64,000 nt of DNA, taken from NCBI RefSeq assembly GCF_019443445.1, contig NZ_CP080378.1, forward strand, positions 4,464,001-4,528,000. Reading direction: 5' to 3'. The notes beneath the pieces were generated by a model, which did not search any database, was not told where the DNA came from, and worked only from the letters and a program-made list of their open reading frames with translations. Made by a program: the position numbers and the translations under genes. Below, one piece after another: positions 18,510 to 27,850 of this stretch. Numbering within the stretch: position 1 is the first letter of the stretch; each line of letters starts with the position of its first letter. The DNA comes from Massilia sp. PAMC28688. GTDB taxonomy: Bacteria; Pseudomonadota; Gammaproteobacteria; Burkholderiales; Burkholderiaceae_D.

Positions 18510-19565
18510 ATGGCCGTAAATTCGCTGCCGGATGCTTACCGGCACCTGCTTGACGAGATCGGGGAGCGGCCTCGGCGCTGGCTCATTACCGGGGTGGCCG
18601 GCTTCGTCGGCTCCAATCTGCTGGAGACCTTGCTGCGCCACGGCCAGCATGTCACCGGACTCGATAACTTCATGACCGGATACCGGCACAACCTGGACGA
18701 CGTGCAAGCCCGGCTGCCGGCGCAGGCATGGGATCGGTTTCGTTTTGTGGAAGGCGACATCCGCTGCCTGGCCACCTGCAAGCAGGTATGCGAAGGGGTG
18801 GAACTGGTCCTGCACCAGGCGGCGCTGGGGTCGGTCGGGCGTTCCATCGAAGACCCCATCCTGACCAGCGATATCAATATGATCGGTTTCTTGAACGTGC
18901 TGGTGGCCGCGCGCGACGCCGGGGTCAGCCGGCTCGTGTACGCCGCTTCCAGCGCCACTTACGGCGACCATCCGGACTTGCCCAAGGTGGAAGAACATAT
19001 CGGCAAACCCTTGTCACCCTACGCCCTGACCAAGCATGTCAACGAGGTCTATGCCGAGATGTTCGCCCGCTGCTACCAGACGCAGGCTATAGGACTGCGC
19101 TACTTCAATGTGTTCGGTCCGCGCCAGGATCCCGACGGGCCTTACGCCGCAGTGATCCCCCAATGGTTCAGTGCGATGATCAACAACGAGCCGCTGCGTA
19201 TCCATGGCGACGGCGACAGCAGCCGCGATTTCTGCTTTATCGACAATGTGGTGCAGGCCAACCTGCTCGCCAGCCTGACGAGCGGCGCCGCCGCCGTCAA
19301 TCAGGTCTACAACGTGGCGGTCAATGCGCGCACGAGCTTGAACGAACTGTATACGCTCATGCATGAGATGCTGGCCGAACGGTTTCCCCATCTCCGGCAG
19401 TACAGGCCGCAATACTCGGAATTTCGCGTCGGCGACGTTCGCCATTCCCAGGCGGACATCTCCAAGGCTGCGCGGCTGCTTGGCTACACGCCCACACACA
19501 GGCTGGAAGAGGGTTTGCGCGCTTCGCTGGACTGGTATGTGTCCCGTCTGACGGCGCCATCCTAG
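18510..19565 (+). CDS. NAD-dependent nucleotide-sugar 4-epimerase (WbpP/TviC-like)
   Basis: The 351 aa extended short-chain dehydrogenase is of the type that interconverts UDP-GlcNAc and UDP-GalNAc (or their uronates) for surface polysaccharides. It shows the Rossmann motif [14 protein letters not shown] (residues about 23-36), [13 protein letters not shown], the catalytic region [12 protein letters not shown] and [11 protein letters not shown] (Y-x3-K, about 165-180), [14 protein letters not shown], and [20 protein letters not shown]. The ATG at 18510 matches the family length; an in-frame upstream ATG (18375) adds 45 unconserved residues. It probably supplies activated amino sugar to the EPS locus. 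Confidence 0.9.
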   Translation: MAVNSLPDAYRHLLDEIGERPRRWLITGVAGFVGSNLLETLLRHGQHVTGLDNFMTGYRHNLDDVQARLPAQAWDRFRFVEGDIRCLATCKQVCEGVELVLHQAALGSVGRSIEDPILTSDINMIGFLNVLVAARDAGVSRLVYAASSATYGDHPDLPKVEEHIGKPLSPYALTKHVNEVYAEMFARCYQTQAIGLRYFNVFGPRQDPDGPYAAVIPQWFSAMINNEPLRIHGDGDSSRDFCFIDNVVQANLLASLTSGAAAVNQVYNVAVNARTSLNELYTLMHEMLAERFPHLRQYRPQYSEFRVGDVRHSQADISKAARLLGYTPTHRLEEGLRASLDWYVSRLTAPS

Positions 19566-19587
19566 GCGCAATCTCAGGTGCGATATT

Positions 19588-19678
19588 GGCGCTGGCTCGG
19601 CGCTGGCTCGGCGCGTCTCGGCGCGTCTCGGCGCAGGCGCGGCACAGGCGCGGCACAGGTGCGGCACAGGCGCGGCTC
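19588..19678. repeat. Short tandem repeats, 10 and 11 bp periods
   Basis: Directly 3' of the epimerase gene are consecutive short arrays: GGCGCTGGCTC twice (19588-19609), GGCGCGTCTC twice (19610-19629), then AGGCGCGGCAC-type 11-mers four times with single-base changes (19635-19678). Units were read base by base. They lie outside any supported gene. Confidence 0.9.
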
Positions 19679-19682
19679 AGGT

Positions 19683-19787
19683 AAGGTTCGGCAAGGATCA
19701 GGAAAGGTTCGGCAAGGATCAGGAAAGGTTCGGCTAGGATCAGGAAAGGTTCGGCAAGGATCAGGCAAGGTTCAGGCAGGGCGCAGG
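19683..19787. repeat. 21 bp tandem repeat array
   Basis: The unit AAGGTTCGGCAAGGATCAGG plus one A starts at 19683, 19704, 19725 and 19746, giving four near-identical copies (one C/T-type change in copy 3), and a fifth decayed copy starts at 19767. The 21 bp period keeps frames open, so heptad-repeat frames appear on both strands (for example PFLILAE on the minus strand), but there is no ribosome-binding site or conserved start, so I treat it as non-coding. Confidence 0.92.
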
Positions 19788-19841
19788 CATAGAGCCGGCA
19801 TGGAGCCGACATGGCGCGGGCGGCCCAGGCACGGTGCAGCC

Positions 19842-19885
19842 ACGTGCAGGTACGGTGCAGGTGCGGTGCAGGTGCGGTGCAGGCG
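19842..19885. repeat. 11 bp tandem repeat CGGTGCAGGTG
   Basis: Three good copies (19853, 19864, 19875) and one degenerate copy before them form an 11 bp array. It completes a 300 bp zone of related short-period repeats. Confidence 0.85.
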
Positions 19886-20161
19886 CGGGCCAGGCATGGC
19901 GCAAATACCGGCCGCGCAGCGTCGGGCGCTGCCAGTATGCAGGGGCGGCGCTGCCTCAGGCGTGTGCGAGCCTGCGCCCCCGCTGTCGTCACGCACGGCT
20001 GCAAGCCGCGTGCACCGGCCCCGCTGACCTGCCTACATCACGAATGCCGATCTGCTGGTCACCGAGCTTGGCGTGAGGTTGCCGGTGGTGGCAACTTGGT
20101 TCTTGATCCGGAACGCCAAGCCGGACTGACTCATCGGTCCTGGCGATTCACACCTGCTGTT
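19886..20161. other. Non-coding stretch between repeat block and spoVR
   Basis: No supported gene. Between about 20038 and 20142 there is a low-GC-biased stretch that can be read as a 33-codon minus-strand frame (MSQSGLAFRIKNQ...) or a plus-strand frame ending IRNAKPD; I recognise neither, and no ribosome-binding site is present. It may be a gene relic. Confidence 0.4.
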
Positions 20162-21547
20162 TCACACTGGCGGCTTGCGCGACGGCAGCACACGTACGAC
20201 GCCCCGAAAGTCCACCGTATGCAGGGACACCGGACGGCGCCACACCCGGGCGACATATTCCATGACCTGTTCGGCCTGTTCCAATGCCAGGCCGCGTCCG
20301 TCGTGCAGATAGTCGTGCTGGAGTTCGAGCGAGCCGTCCACGCCGAGCCGGGTAACACTGATGGCCGGCGCCCCATAATTGAAGCGGGGTGCCAGGATTG
20401 CTTCACGAATGGCGTGGATATCACGGTTGACGATTCTGGTTTCGCCGTCCCTGCGCGCCTCGTACACGAACAGGTCGAGCTTGTCGGCCAGTTCCTGGTC
20501 CAGGTAATTGCGTATAAAGCCAAAGTCATCTTCTTCCCTGCACACCTGGCGCGCCCGCGCCATGCCGAATTTGTCGATGATGTGCTCCCACATGGAAAAC
20601 CCGAGGTGATAGGGATTGACCGACAGCGACAAGGCCTGGCCGCTGCCAAAAGGCCGCACCACGTCCGAGTGCGATTTGATGGCGTCGAGGTAGAGATCAT
20701 GCGGCAGGAAGGTGGCTTCGCGCAGCAGGCGGGCATGCCAGTAGGATGCCCAGCCTTCATTCATGATCTGGCACGAGAACACCGGATGGAAGTAGAACGC
20801 TTCTTCGCGCACTGCAAGGAAGATGTCGCGCTCCCAATCCTCCAGCTCGGGCGCGTACTGGGCAATAAACCACAGCAGGTCCAGCTCGGGCCGGGGGGGA
20901 AGGGCGGCGCGCTGGGGCAGGGCAGCGCCTGCTGGCGGCGCGGCTTCCCCCGGCAGGCGCGCGAAACGGTCCTGGAACGGATCGCTGGCCGGCGCGGCAC
21001 TTGGTGCGGTCGGGGTGGCATACCGCGGGCGGTCCAGGGGCAAGTTGGGGTCGATATGCGTTTCCAGTGCCAGTGCCGCGTCCAGGACTGCCTCCACCCG
21101 CGCCTGGCCGTGGGCTTGCAGGGCGTGTTCCAAACGCAGGGCGCGCGCTGCGCTTTGTTCCAGGATGTGGCCGCCCGCCATGGCGATAAAGCGTGTGAAC
21201 AGCTGATTGTTCTTGGCAAAGTCCGCATGGCCAAGGACATGGGCCGTGACCAGCGTATTTTCTGCCAGCGAATTGTGCTCCTGCATGAAGGCGTGGCAGG
21301 GATCGCCCGGGAACATGACCTCGAAAATGTGCGAATGGCCCATGTGCTGGCGCACCAGCTGGTGAATGTAGCGCACACCGAAGGACCAGTGGCGCATGCG
21401 CACCGGCAGGCCGTACACGGCAATCTCCACCATGAAGCTGGCAGGGACCAGGTCGAAGCTGACCGGATAAAAATCCATGCCCAGTCGCAGCGCCAGCTCT
21501 TCGAACTGCGCCGTGTAGGCGGCCAGCCTGGCCTGGACTTCGCTCAT
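20162..21547 (-). CDS. spoVR: SpoVR family protein
   Basis: The 461 aa SpoVR-domain protein belongs to the conserved prkA-yeaH-spoVR stress module of proteobacteria; molecular function is unknown. Typical stretches are LGMDFYPVSFDLVP (residues about 22-35), SFGVRYIHQLVRQHMGHSHIFE, MQEHNSLAENTLV.AHVLGH, CQIMNEGWASYWHARLLRE (about 265-283), NPYHLGFSMWEHI and DLFVYEARRDGE. The ATG at 21547 overlaps the stop of the DUF444 gene by 4 bases. It is a little shorter than E. coli YcgB because the middle (residues about 165-215) is a variable Pro/Ala linker. Confidence 0.94.
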   Translation of the reverse strand: MSEVQARLAAYTAQFEELALRLGMDFYPVSFDLVPASFMVEIAVYGLPVRMRHWSFGVRYIHQLVRQHMGHSHIFEVMFPGDPCHAFMQEHNSLAENTLVTAHVLGHADFAKNNQLFTRFIAMAGGHILEQSAARALRLEHALQAHGQARVEAVLDAALALETHIDPNLPLDRPRYATPTAPSAAPASDPFQDRFARLPGEAAPPAGAALPQRAALPPRPELDLLWFIAQYAPELEDWERDIFLAVREEAFYFHPVFSCQIMNEGWASYWHARLLREATFLPHDLYLDAIKSHSDVVRPFGSGQALSLSVNPYHLGFSMWEHIIDKFGMARARQVCREEDDFGFIRNYLDQELADKLDLFVYEARRDGETRIVNRDIHAIREAILAPRFNYGAPAISVTRLGVDGSLELQHDYLHDGRGLALEQAEQVMEYVARVWRRPVSLHTVDFRGVVRVLPSRKPPV

Positions 21548-22770
21548 GGCCGCCCCTCGGCCGTGTTGGCGTCGTGTTCCTTGCTGAAGAACTGGCGCAG
21601 GGCGCGCCAGACGTCGTCGGGCGAGGACAGCAGGCTGCTGCTGACGGGCAGGCCGCGCCGTTCCATGTCGTTGCACAGCCTGCGCATTTCCGTTTCCAGT
21701 GCCCGCGGCGAGCCTGGCAGCGTTTCGATGTAGCCAATATGGTTGAGTACTCCGGCCAGTTCGCCAAGCAACTGGGTGGCAGCGGCGCGGTCTTCGGTGA
21801 AATTTTCGCCATCGGAAGCGTAAAACATGTAGATATTGTCGCGGGCCGGATCGAGTTCCCGGTGCACGAGCTCGCGTACCAGGCGAAAGGCGCTGGAGGC
21901 AATGGTGCCACCCATGCCCGACACCTGGAAAAATTCTTGTTCGCTGAACTCCCACGCGTGCGTGGTATGCGCAATGAAGCGCGTGGCCACCTGGCGGTAC
22001 TGACGCCGAATGCCATGCAGGGCAAAGAAAAAGAAGGACTTGGCCAGCTTGCGTTCCTGCTCGGTCATGCTGGCCGATACGTCGATGACGAACAGCACGG
22101 TCGCGCCCGTGCTCGGTATTATCCGTGTCGCCAGCTGGCGAAAGCGCAGATCCTCATTGGTAAATGGTGCCGCACCCGGCTGCACGGCGCGGCGTTTGAT
22201 GGCTTCCTTGATGGTGCGGCGCCGGTCAAGACGGGAGCGGGCCCCGCGCTTGTCCCAGCCGGTACGCACGAGTTGGGCTTCGTCAATGCGTGCGCCCGGG
22301 CGCGGCTGCAGGTCGGGCAGCTTGAACGTTTCCCAGGCCCAGTCAATGACTTCGTCAATGGAAAACTCCAGCAGCAGCCGTACTTCGCCGGTGTCGTGGC
22401 CGGCACTGTCCTCCGGCCCCTGGCCGGCGGTCGCCTCCGGCTGGCCCGCCTGGAGCAGGTCGCCCGGTGCGCCTTCCCCCTGTCCGGCGCCGCTCTGGGT
22501 GCGTCCTTCGGCCAGCTTGAAGCGGGCATGCTCGAGCATGCGCACGGGCACCTGCACGCGGCGCTCCTGGGAACCGGTGATGAGGTCGGGGCCGGCGATA
22601 AGGTCTGGCAAATGCCCCTGGACAGCCTCGCGCACCTTGTCGTGATGGCGCAGCCAGTCCTGCGCCCCGCGCGAGAACAGCTCATACCATCCGGTGCTGA
22701 TTGTTGCCGCCACATCGCCCCCGCTGTTGTCTGCCCGCCTGCCGATGTACCCCACTGCCCGGCCCTGCAA
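21544..22770 (-). CDS. yeaH: DUF444 / YeaH-YhbH family protein (VWA-like)
   Basis: The 408 aa protein is the middle gene of the prkA-yeaH-spoVR module. A von Willebrand-type metal site DVSASM lies near residue 230, after TGATVLFVI, and conserved flanks include AHTTHAWEFSEQEFF, GGTIASSAFRLV and YMFYASDGENFTED. The linker around residues 90-125 is Gly/Gln rich, as in the family. The start is uncertain: a TTG at 22770 is the longest reading, and a GTG at 22755 is an in-frame alternative; neither has a strong ribosome-binding site. It begins 11 bp after prkA. Confidence 0.92.
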   Translation of the reverse strand: MQGRAVGYIGRRADNSGGDVAATISTGWYELFSRGAQDWLRHHDKVREAVQGHLPDLIAGPDLITGSQERRVQVPVRMLEHARFKLAEGRTQSGAGQGEGAPGDLLQAGQPEATAGQGPEDSAGHDTGEVRLLLEFSIDEVIDWAWETFKLPDLQPRPGARIDEAQLVRTGWDKRGARSRLDRRRTIKEAIKRRAVQPGAAPFTNEDLRFRQLATRIIPSTGATVLFVIDVSASMTEQERKLAKSFFFFALHGIRRQYRQVATRFIAHTTHAWEFSEQEFFQVSGMGGTIASSAFRLVRELVHRELDPARDNIYMFYASDGENFTEDRAAATQLLGELAGVLNHIGYIETLPGSPRALETEMRRLCNDMERRGLPVSSSLLSSPDDVWRALRQFFSKEHDANTAEGRP

Positions 22771-22781
22771 GTTGCCGCCAG

Positions 22782-24770
22782 CTATTCCTGCGCCAGCAGC
22801 GTCGTCACGTAATTGAGCGCCTCGCGCGCACTGTGGCTGTCATAGCCGTATTCGTCCACCAGCCGTTTCTCGACGGCCGAGATCTTGGTGCGAATGTCGT
22901 CGTCCGGGCGCTTGGAAGAGCTGACCAGGCGCAGCACGTCGCGCCGCTGCTCGAACAGGTATTGCTGCACGGCGTCGTTGAGCTGCAGATGGCTGTCCAG
23001 GCCAAACTTGATACCCCGCTTGTAGGCCCCCATGGCCTTGCGCACCACCTCCTGGCGAAACGATTGCTTGCCCGATTCCGATATATGGATTTTTTCTTCC
23101 ACTGCGCGCAAGAAGCGCTCGTCGGGCCGCCGTTCTTCGCTCGTGATGGGGTCCTTGATGAGCCGGTTGTCGAGCATGGCTTCGACTTCGTCCAGATATT
23201 TGTTGAGCAAGTCCTGCGCTTCCTGTTCAAACGACACGAACAGCGCCTTGTGCACGTCTTCCTTGACCCAGCGGTTGTAGAAGTCCTTGCGGGTAAGCAC
23301 GAGATAGTCGACCCAGCGCCGCTTCTTCTTGGGATCGATCCTGGCGTCGCTGTCGATGCCATCCTTTAAGGCCAGCAGCACATCCATGGTGGACAGGCTC
23401 TGGCGATTGGACTGGATGATGGCATTGGACAGGGCATTGATGACAAACCGTGGCGACACGCCGGCCAGCCCTTCGTCCGGCGCCTTGTCCTTTTCCTTGA
23501 TGCGGCGTACATCGGCCCGGTTGACGCCGTCGACCTCTTCGTCCGCATGGATGCGGATTTTCTTGACCAGCTCCACATCCTTGTCGTCGCCCTCATGAAT
23601 GCGGCTGAGAATGGCAAACACGGCGGCTGCATGCAGGGCGTGCGGGTCGAGATGAACGTCCCGAAACGCCGGCGCCGCCGACGAGATGAGCTTGTTGTAG
23701 ATGCGCGCTTCTTCCTTGTAGCTGAGGGTGTAAGGCACCTGGATGATGACCATGCGGTCGAGCAGGGCTTCGTTTTCGCTCTCCTGCAGAAAACGGCGGA
23801 ATTCGGCCAGATTGGTATGCGCGAGAATGGTTTCATCAAGATAGATCAGGGGAAAGCGCGACACCTTGACGTTCCGTTCCTGGGTCAGCGTGAGCAGCAG
23901 GTAGAGAAATTCCCGTTTGACCTTGAGAATTTCGATCATTTCAAGCACGCCACGGCTGGCCGCGTACACCGCACCCGACCACGACCACGCGCGCGGATCG
24001 CCCTCGTCGCCGTACTGCGCGACCTTGGACAGGTCGACCGAACCGACCAGGTCGGCCAGGTCGGCGGTGGTCGGGTCGTGCGGCGCATAAGTGCCAATGC
24101 CGCAGCGCCCGGACTCGGAGATGAAAAAGCGCTCCACCGGCATTTGCATGAAGTCGCCCGCATACTGGTCTTCCAGACGGGCGCGGCAGTGCGGGCAGAG
24201 CTCACCCGTGATATCGATGCCATACGTATTGCGGCAGCTGGCGCGCATGGTGTGCGGCACCAGGTGCAGGGGCGACTCGCGCACGGGACAGCCGGCAATG
24301 CCGTACATGGCGCCCTGGTCCGTATAGCTGTATTCCTCCAGCGCACGCTTGAGCAGGATGACCATGGTTGACTTGCCGCCCGAAGGCGGGCCGAGCAGCA
24401 ACAGCAGCCGGCGCCCCACCTCCGAGCCGGCCGCGGCGGCCTTGAAATAGTCGATGACGCGTTCCAGCGCGTCGTCAATGCCGAACAGCTCGTCTTCAAA
24501 CAGCCGGCAGCGCAGGCGGCCATCGTCAGTCTGCATGCAGGTGGCGCGGATCATGTCCCACAGATACTGGTGCGAGGTGCGCGCCACCAGATGCGGGGCG
24601 CGCGGCAGCACTTGCTGCATGAATTGCGCAAACGTGCCCGACCAGTGCCCGGCACGGTGCTGCTGGGTGAATTCGGTCAGGCTGTGCAGGAACTGGGCAC
24701 GCTGGTGCGCCTCGGGCACCGCACTGCCATTGTCATTGCCGCTGATCGTCACATCGCCGCTGATCGTCAC
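22782..24770 (-). CDS. prkA: PrkA serine protein kinase / AAA+ (YeaG)
   Basis: This is the PrkA-type protein, with an AAA+ core and a C-terminal kinase-like domain, involved in nutrient and stress responses. Walker A is LGPPSGGKST (residues about 125-135), followed by YGIAGCPVRESPLHL, a putative zinc cluster ELCPHCRARLEDQY, VERFFISESGRCGIGTY and the PIYLDETI-like LIYLDETILAHTN segment; EFRRFL and VPYTLSYKEEARIY follow. The GTG at 24770 gives 662 aa and has GGAGG four bases upstream; an in-frame ATG at 24821 (679 aa) has no ribosome-binding site. The stretch between them translates a short DNA repeat (VTISGDVTISGN), which supports the shorter form. Confidence 0.94.
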   Translation of the reverse strand: MTISGDVTISGNDNGSAVPEAHQRAQFLHSLTEFTQQHRAGHWSGTFAQFMQQVLPRAPHLVARTSHQYLWDMIRATCMQTDDGRLRCRLFEDELFGIDDALERVIDYFKAAAAGSEVGRRLLLLLGPPSGGKSTMVILLKRALEEYSYTDQGAMYGIAGCPVRESPLHLVPHTMRASCRNTYGIDITGELCPHCRARLEDQYAGDFMQMPVERFFISESGRCGIGTYAPHDPTTADLADLVGSVDLSKVAQYGDEGDPRAWSWSGAVYAASRGVLEMIEILKVKREFLYLLLTLTQERNVKVSRFPLIYLDETILAHTNLAEFRRFLQESENEALLDRMVIIQVPYTLSYKEEARIYNKLISSAAPAFRDVHLDPHALHAAAVFAILSRIHEGDDKDVELVKKIRIHADEEVDGVNRADVRRIKEKDKAPDEGLAGVSPRFVINALSNAIIQSNRQSLSTMDVLLALKDGIDSDARIDPKKKRRWVDYLVLTRKDFYNRWVKEDVHKALFVSFEQEAQDLLNKYLDEVEAMLDNRLIKDPITSEERRPDERFLRAVEEKIHISESGKQSFRQEVVRKAMGAYKRGIKFGLDSHLQLNDAVQQYLFEQRRDVLRLVSSSKRPDDDIRTKISAVEKRLVDEYGYDSHSAREALNYVTTLLAQE

Positions 24771-24920
24771 ATTGCCTCCGATTATCGTGCGGGAATGCGT
24801 GATCGGCACCACCCGCCGCATCAGTATCAGCGCGTGCCGCTAGCGGCCAATGATTGGCCTCAATGTGCGCCGTTGAACCTTTTCGCTGGAAGCTGCTCGG
24901 CGCGCCCAGGCGGCGCCGCA

Positions 24921-24949
24921 AAGCAAAACGGCGTCCCGCAGGACGCCGT
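24921..24949 (-). terminator. Rho-independent terminator after the siderophore receptor gene
   Basis: A perfect 9 bp stem ACGGCGTCC/GGACGCCGT (24928-24936 with 24941-24949) and a 4-base loop lie 43 bp beyond the receptor stop. On the minus strand the stem is followed by TTTTGCTT. It separates the receptor gene from prkA. Confidence 0.82.
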
Positions 24950-24991
24950 CAGCTGGTGCACGCCGATCGTTGATGCCAGGCGCCTGGACGC

Positions 24992-27121
24992 TTAGAACTT
25001 GGCGTTGAGGGTCACTCGCAGCGCGCGCGGCGAGCCAGGGGTGATGTTGTTGTTGCTGTGGGCCGAAGCGTAGTAGCGCTTGTTGAGCAGGTTCTCGATA
25101 TTGGCCTGCAGCTGGTACTGGTTGTTGAACTTGTAGAACAGCGCAGTGTCTACACGGGTGTAACCAGGCAGCACGACCGGCCCGGTAATGCCCGCGTTGA
25201 CAGCGCCGCGGTAGCTCAGGCCCAGGCCGGCGCCCCAGTTGGCGTCCAGATCGTAGCGGTTCCACAGCGACGCCATGTGCTTGGGCACGTGGGGCAGGTC
25301 GGCGCCATTGAGTACCGCGCTGTTGCCAACCTTGCTCAGCTGGGCGCTCTGGTAGGCGTAGCCGCCGAACACGCTCCAGGCCGGGGTGATTTTGCCGGCC
25401 ACGCCAAGTTCCACGCCCTTGCTGGTCTGGGCGTCGCCCTCGATCAGGGTGCTTTCAAGCGGGGGCGGGAATGCGCTCAGCACCACGTTGCTGCGATCGA
25501 GCTGGTAGATGGCGGCCGTCAGCGACAGGTCGGGACGCACATCCCACTTGGCGCCGATTTCCATGTTGGTGAACTGTTCCGGTTCAAAGCTGGCCACGTT
25601 GGCATTGAGCGAGGCGAGCTGTTCGCCGGCGCGCGGCACGAAGGTTTCACTGTAGCTGCCGTACAGCGACAGTGCCTCGAACGGCTTGTACACCAGGCCC
25701 AGGCGCGGCGACAGCGGCGTATCCTTCACTTCAAAGCGCTCGTTGGTGGCGCGGTTGGTGAAGTCCACCGTGAAACGGTCGGCACGCAGGCCGGCCACGA
25801 TTTGCCACTGCTCTGTCAGTTCAATCTGGTCCTGGATATAGACCGACAGCACATCGGCCGTGCCTTCATTGGTCGTCGATGGCGTGAATGTGATGGCGCC
25901 GCGATACACCGGATCGGCCAGGCGCACGCGGTTGGCCGGGATGGTGCCCGGCACGACCGGGAACACGCCGTTCTGGCGCAGGTTCTCGGTCTCCTGGCGG
26001 CCCAGTTCGAGTCCGGTGACGATCTTGTGCTGGATGCTGCCCGTGTTGAAATTGAAAAACAGGTCAGTCTGGTTGAAGATGTTCTTGCGCTGGGTATCAT
26101 TGCTGTAGGCGCCCAGGTCCACATAACCATCCGGACGGGCGGCGCTGGACGGATAGATGTTCTGGTAAAACTTGTCATAGTCCGCTACGCGGGTGCGGTT
26201 GCGCAGGGTAAAACCATTGCCGAAATCGTGATCGAGCACGGCGCTAAAGGCGTGCGCCCGCGCTTCGGTCGGGCTCAGCGCCTGGTTGCCGAAAAAGGTC
26301 GAGTCATCGGTGTTGTACGGACGATTGCCCTGCGAGGTGATGCCCCGGTCGGCCACGCGCTCGTCATGGAAGTATTCGTAGCCGAGCACGGCGTTCGTGT
26401 GCTGGCCAAGGCGCACTGCCAAGGTCGGGTTGATGCCTTCGCGCTTGACGAACACGCCATCGCGGTAGCTGTCCGAGCGTTCGGTCATGGCATTGACGCG
26501 GAAGGCGGCATGGCTGCTCACTGCCTGGCCCACATCCACGGTGGCGCGGCGCAGGTTGAATTCGCCCAGGGTGAAGGAGGCCTGGCGTACCGGGGTCCAG
26601 CCTGGCTGCTTGGTGACGCGGTTGATGACGCCCCCCGAGCCGCCGCGGCCAAAGATCATGGCATTGGCACCCTTGACGGCTTCCACGCTGTCGATATTGT
26701 AGAAGTCGCGGAAGTACTGGACATCGTCACGGATGCCGTCGATAAAGAAGTCGCTGGTCGAGCTGTTGCCGCGGAACACGGCGGTATCGCGGTTGCCTTC
26801 GCCCTGGGCAATTTGCACGCCCGGCACGTAGCGCACCACGTCGCTCAGGTTTTGCATGCTGACGTCGCGCATCAATTCCTTGGTGACGACGGTAATTGCC
26901 TGTGGCGTGTCGCGCAGCAGCGTGTCGGTCTTGGTTGCGGTCGAGCTGGTCTTGACATCATATTGGGCCTCGCTGGCGCCAATGACGGTCACTTCCTTGA
27001 GCGTTGCGGTGGTGCTCTGCGCCATGGCAGCGCTGCCGGCGGCGGCAAAGACAGTGGCGGCAAAGACATGTACGGCGGCGGCAATCGGGGTCAGGCGGGT
27101 GAAAGATGAATGGCTGGACAT
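24992..27121 (-). CDS. TonB-dependent siderophore receptor (Fiu-like, catecholate type)
   Basis: The 709 aa outer-membrane receptor takes up ferric siderophores with TonB energy. It has a signal peptide ending MAQ about residue 35, a TonB-box-like EVTVIGAS, plug motifs DTPQAITVVTKELM and SDVVRYVPGVQIAQGEG (about 70-105), FFIDGIRDDVQYFRDFYN and the RGGSGGVINRVTK stretch. The barrel ends in NAKF with the C-terminal Phe required for assembly. Similarity to Fiu-type receptors is judged from the plug only. A Fur-like box lies just upstream, so iron repression is likely. The start was placed at 27121 because it gives a normal signal peptide; ATG codons further upstream run through the Fur box. Confidence 0.93.
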   Translation of the reverse strand: MSSHSSFTRLTPIAAAVHVFAATVFAAAGSAAMAQSTTATLKEVTVIGASEAQYDVKTSSTATKTDTLLRDTPQAITVVTKELMRDVSMQNLSDVVRYVPGVQIAQGEGNRDTAVFRGNSSTSDFFIDGIRDDVQYFRDFYNIDSVEAVKGANAMIFGRGGSGGVINRVTKQPGWTPVRQASFTLGEFNLRRATVDVGQAVSSHAAFRVNAMTERSDSYRDGVFVKREGINPTLAVRLGQHTNAVLGYEYFHDERVADRGITSQGNRPYNTDDSTFFGNQALSPTEARAHAFSAVLDHDFGNGFTLRNRTRVADYDKFYQNIYPSSAARPDGYVDLGAYSNDTQRKNIFNQTDLFFNFNTGSIQHKIVTGLELGRQETENLRQNGVFPVVPGTIPANRVRLADPVYRGAITFTPSTTNEGTADVLSVYIQDQIELTEQWQIVAGLRADRFTVDFTNRATNERFEVKDTPLSPRLGLVYKPFEALSLYGSYSETFVPRAGEQLASLNANVASFEPEQFTNMEIGAKWDVRPDLSLTAAIYQLDRSNVVLSAFPPPLESTLIEGDAQTSKGVELGVAGKITPAWSVFGGYAYQSAQLSKVGNSAVLNGADLPHVPKHMASLWNRYDLDANWGAGLGLSYRGAVNAGITGPVVLPGYTRVDTALFYKFNNQYQLQANIENLLNKRYYASAHSNNNITPGSPRALRVTLNAKF

Positions 27122-27138
27122 GGATGTTTGGCTAGAAT

Positions 27139-27161
27139 GAAAATGAGAATGACTCGCATTA
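27139..27161. promoter_or_regulatory. Putative Fur box
   Basis: GAAAATGAGAATGACTCGCATTA closely follows the alternating NAT pattern of Fur boxes, with AATGAGAATGA and CGCATT halves. It is 18 bp upstream of the siderophore receptor start and overlaps a minus-strand -10-like CATAAT. Confidence 0.7.
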
Positions 27162-27284
27162 TGATTTAAGCTGGCCACTTTTGCAATGCACAATTGCTTT
27201 TCCGTAAGTTCGCCTGCGCACAGAGAAAATGCGGACTTGGCTCTAGCATGAAAGCCTTCGCAAACGCTCACAAGAAGGAAATCC

Positions 27285-27782
27285 ATGTCTGCCTACGACC
27301 ATTCCAGTCAGGTTGCCGAACTCAAATCGAAGATCAAATCCATTCGTTTCGCCATGTTCACGACCATTGACGAGCACGGCCACCTCATCAGCCGGCCGAT
27401 GACCAATCAGGAAACGGATGCACAAGGCAATCTGTGGTTTTACACCTCCACCGAAACTGACCTGTGGGAAAACATCGTCGCCCATCCCGAGGTCAACCTG
27501 AGTTTTTCCGAGCCCGCCGACCATGTCTATGTGTCCATCAGCGGGCGGGCCGAGCGCGTGGTGGAGCGCGACAAAATCAAGGCCATGTGGAATTCCGCGG
27601 TGCAGGCATGGTATCCGCATGGTCCCGACGACCCTCACGTTGTGCTCATCAAGGTCGTGTCCGATACGGCCGAATACTGGGACTCCAACGCCAGCAGCAT
27701 GGTGCAGTTGTTCAAGATGGCCAAGGCTGTACTGACCGGCACCACGCCCGATGAAGGCGAGCACGCCAGGATCAATCTGTAA
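27285..27782 (+). CDS. Pyridoxamine-phosphate-oxidase-like general stress protein
   Basis: The 165 aa protein is a split-barrel flavin/F420-type domain of the general-stress-protein-26 group. It shows IRFAMFTTIDEHGHLISRPM (residues about 18-37), LWFYTSTETDLWENI, NLSFSEPADHVYVSISGRAERV and a C-terminal VKVVSDTAEYWDS. AAGGA precedes the ATG at a good distance. No conserved PNPOx substrate residues are evident, so redox or flavin binding in stress is the likely role. Divergent from the siderophore receptor and followed by the DUF445 gene. Confidence 0.9.
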   Translation: MSAYDHSSQVAELKSKIKSIRFAMFTTIDEHGHLISRPMTNQETDAQGNLWFYTSTETDLWENIVAHPEVNLSFSEPADHVYVSISGRAERVVERDKIKAMWNSAVQAWYPHGPDDPHVVLIKVVSDTAEYWDSNASSMVQLFKMAKAVLTGTTPDEGEHARINL

Positions 27783-27850
27783 GGAGCAGGGCGCTGAAGC
27801 CACTCGCACCGTCGCGCCAGGAAGCCGAGCAGCTGGCCCGGCTCTCACGC

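Noticed and set aside
19588..19885. CRISPR array
   Set aside because: Units are contiguous with periods of 10-21 bp and no spacers; no cas genes nearby.
19357..20004. Minus-strand frame with PFLILAE heptads and plus-strand RQGSGKV heptads
   Set aside because: Both arise because a 21 bp DNA repeat keeps frames open; no start signal, and one overlaps the epimerase gene.
25058..27109. 683-codon frame opposite the siderophore receptor
   Set aside because: Antisense shadow; the receptor on the other strand has all plug and barrel motifs.
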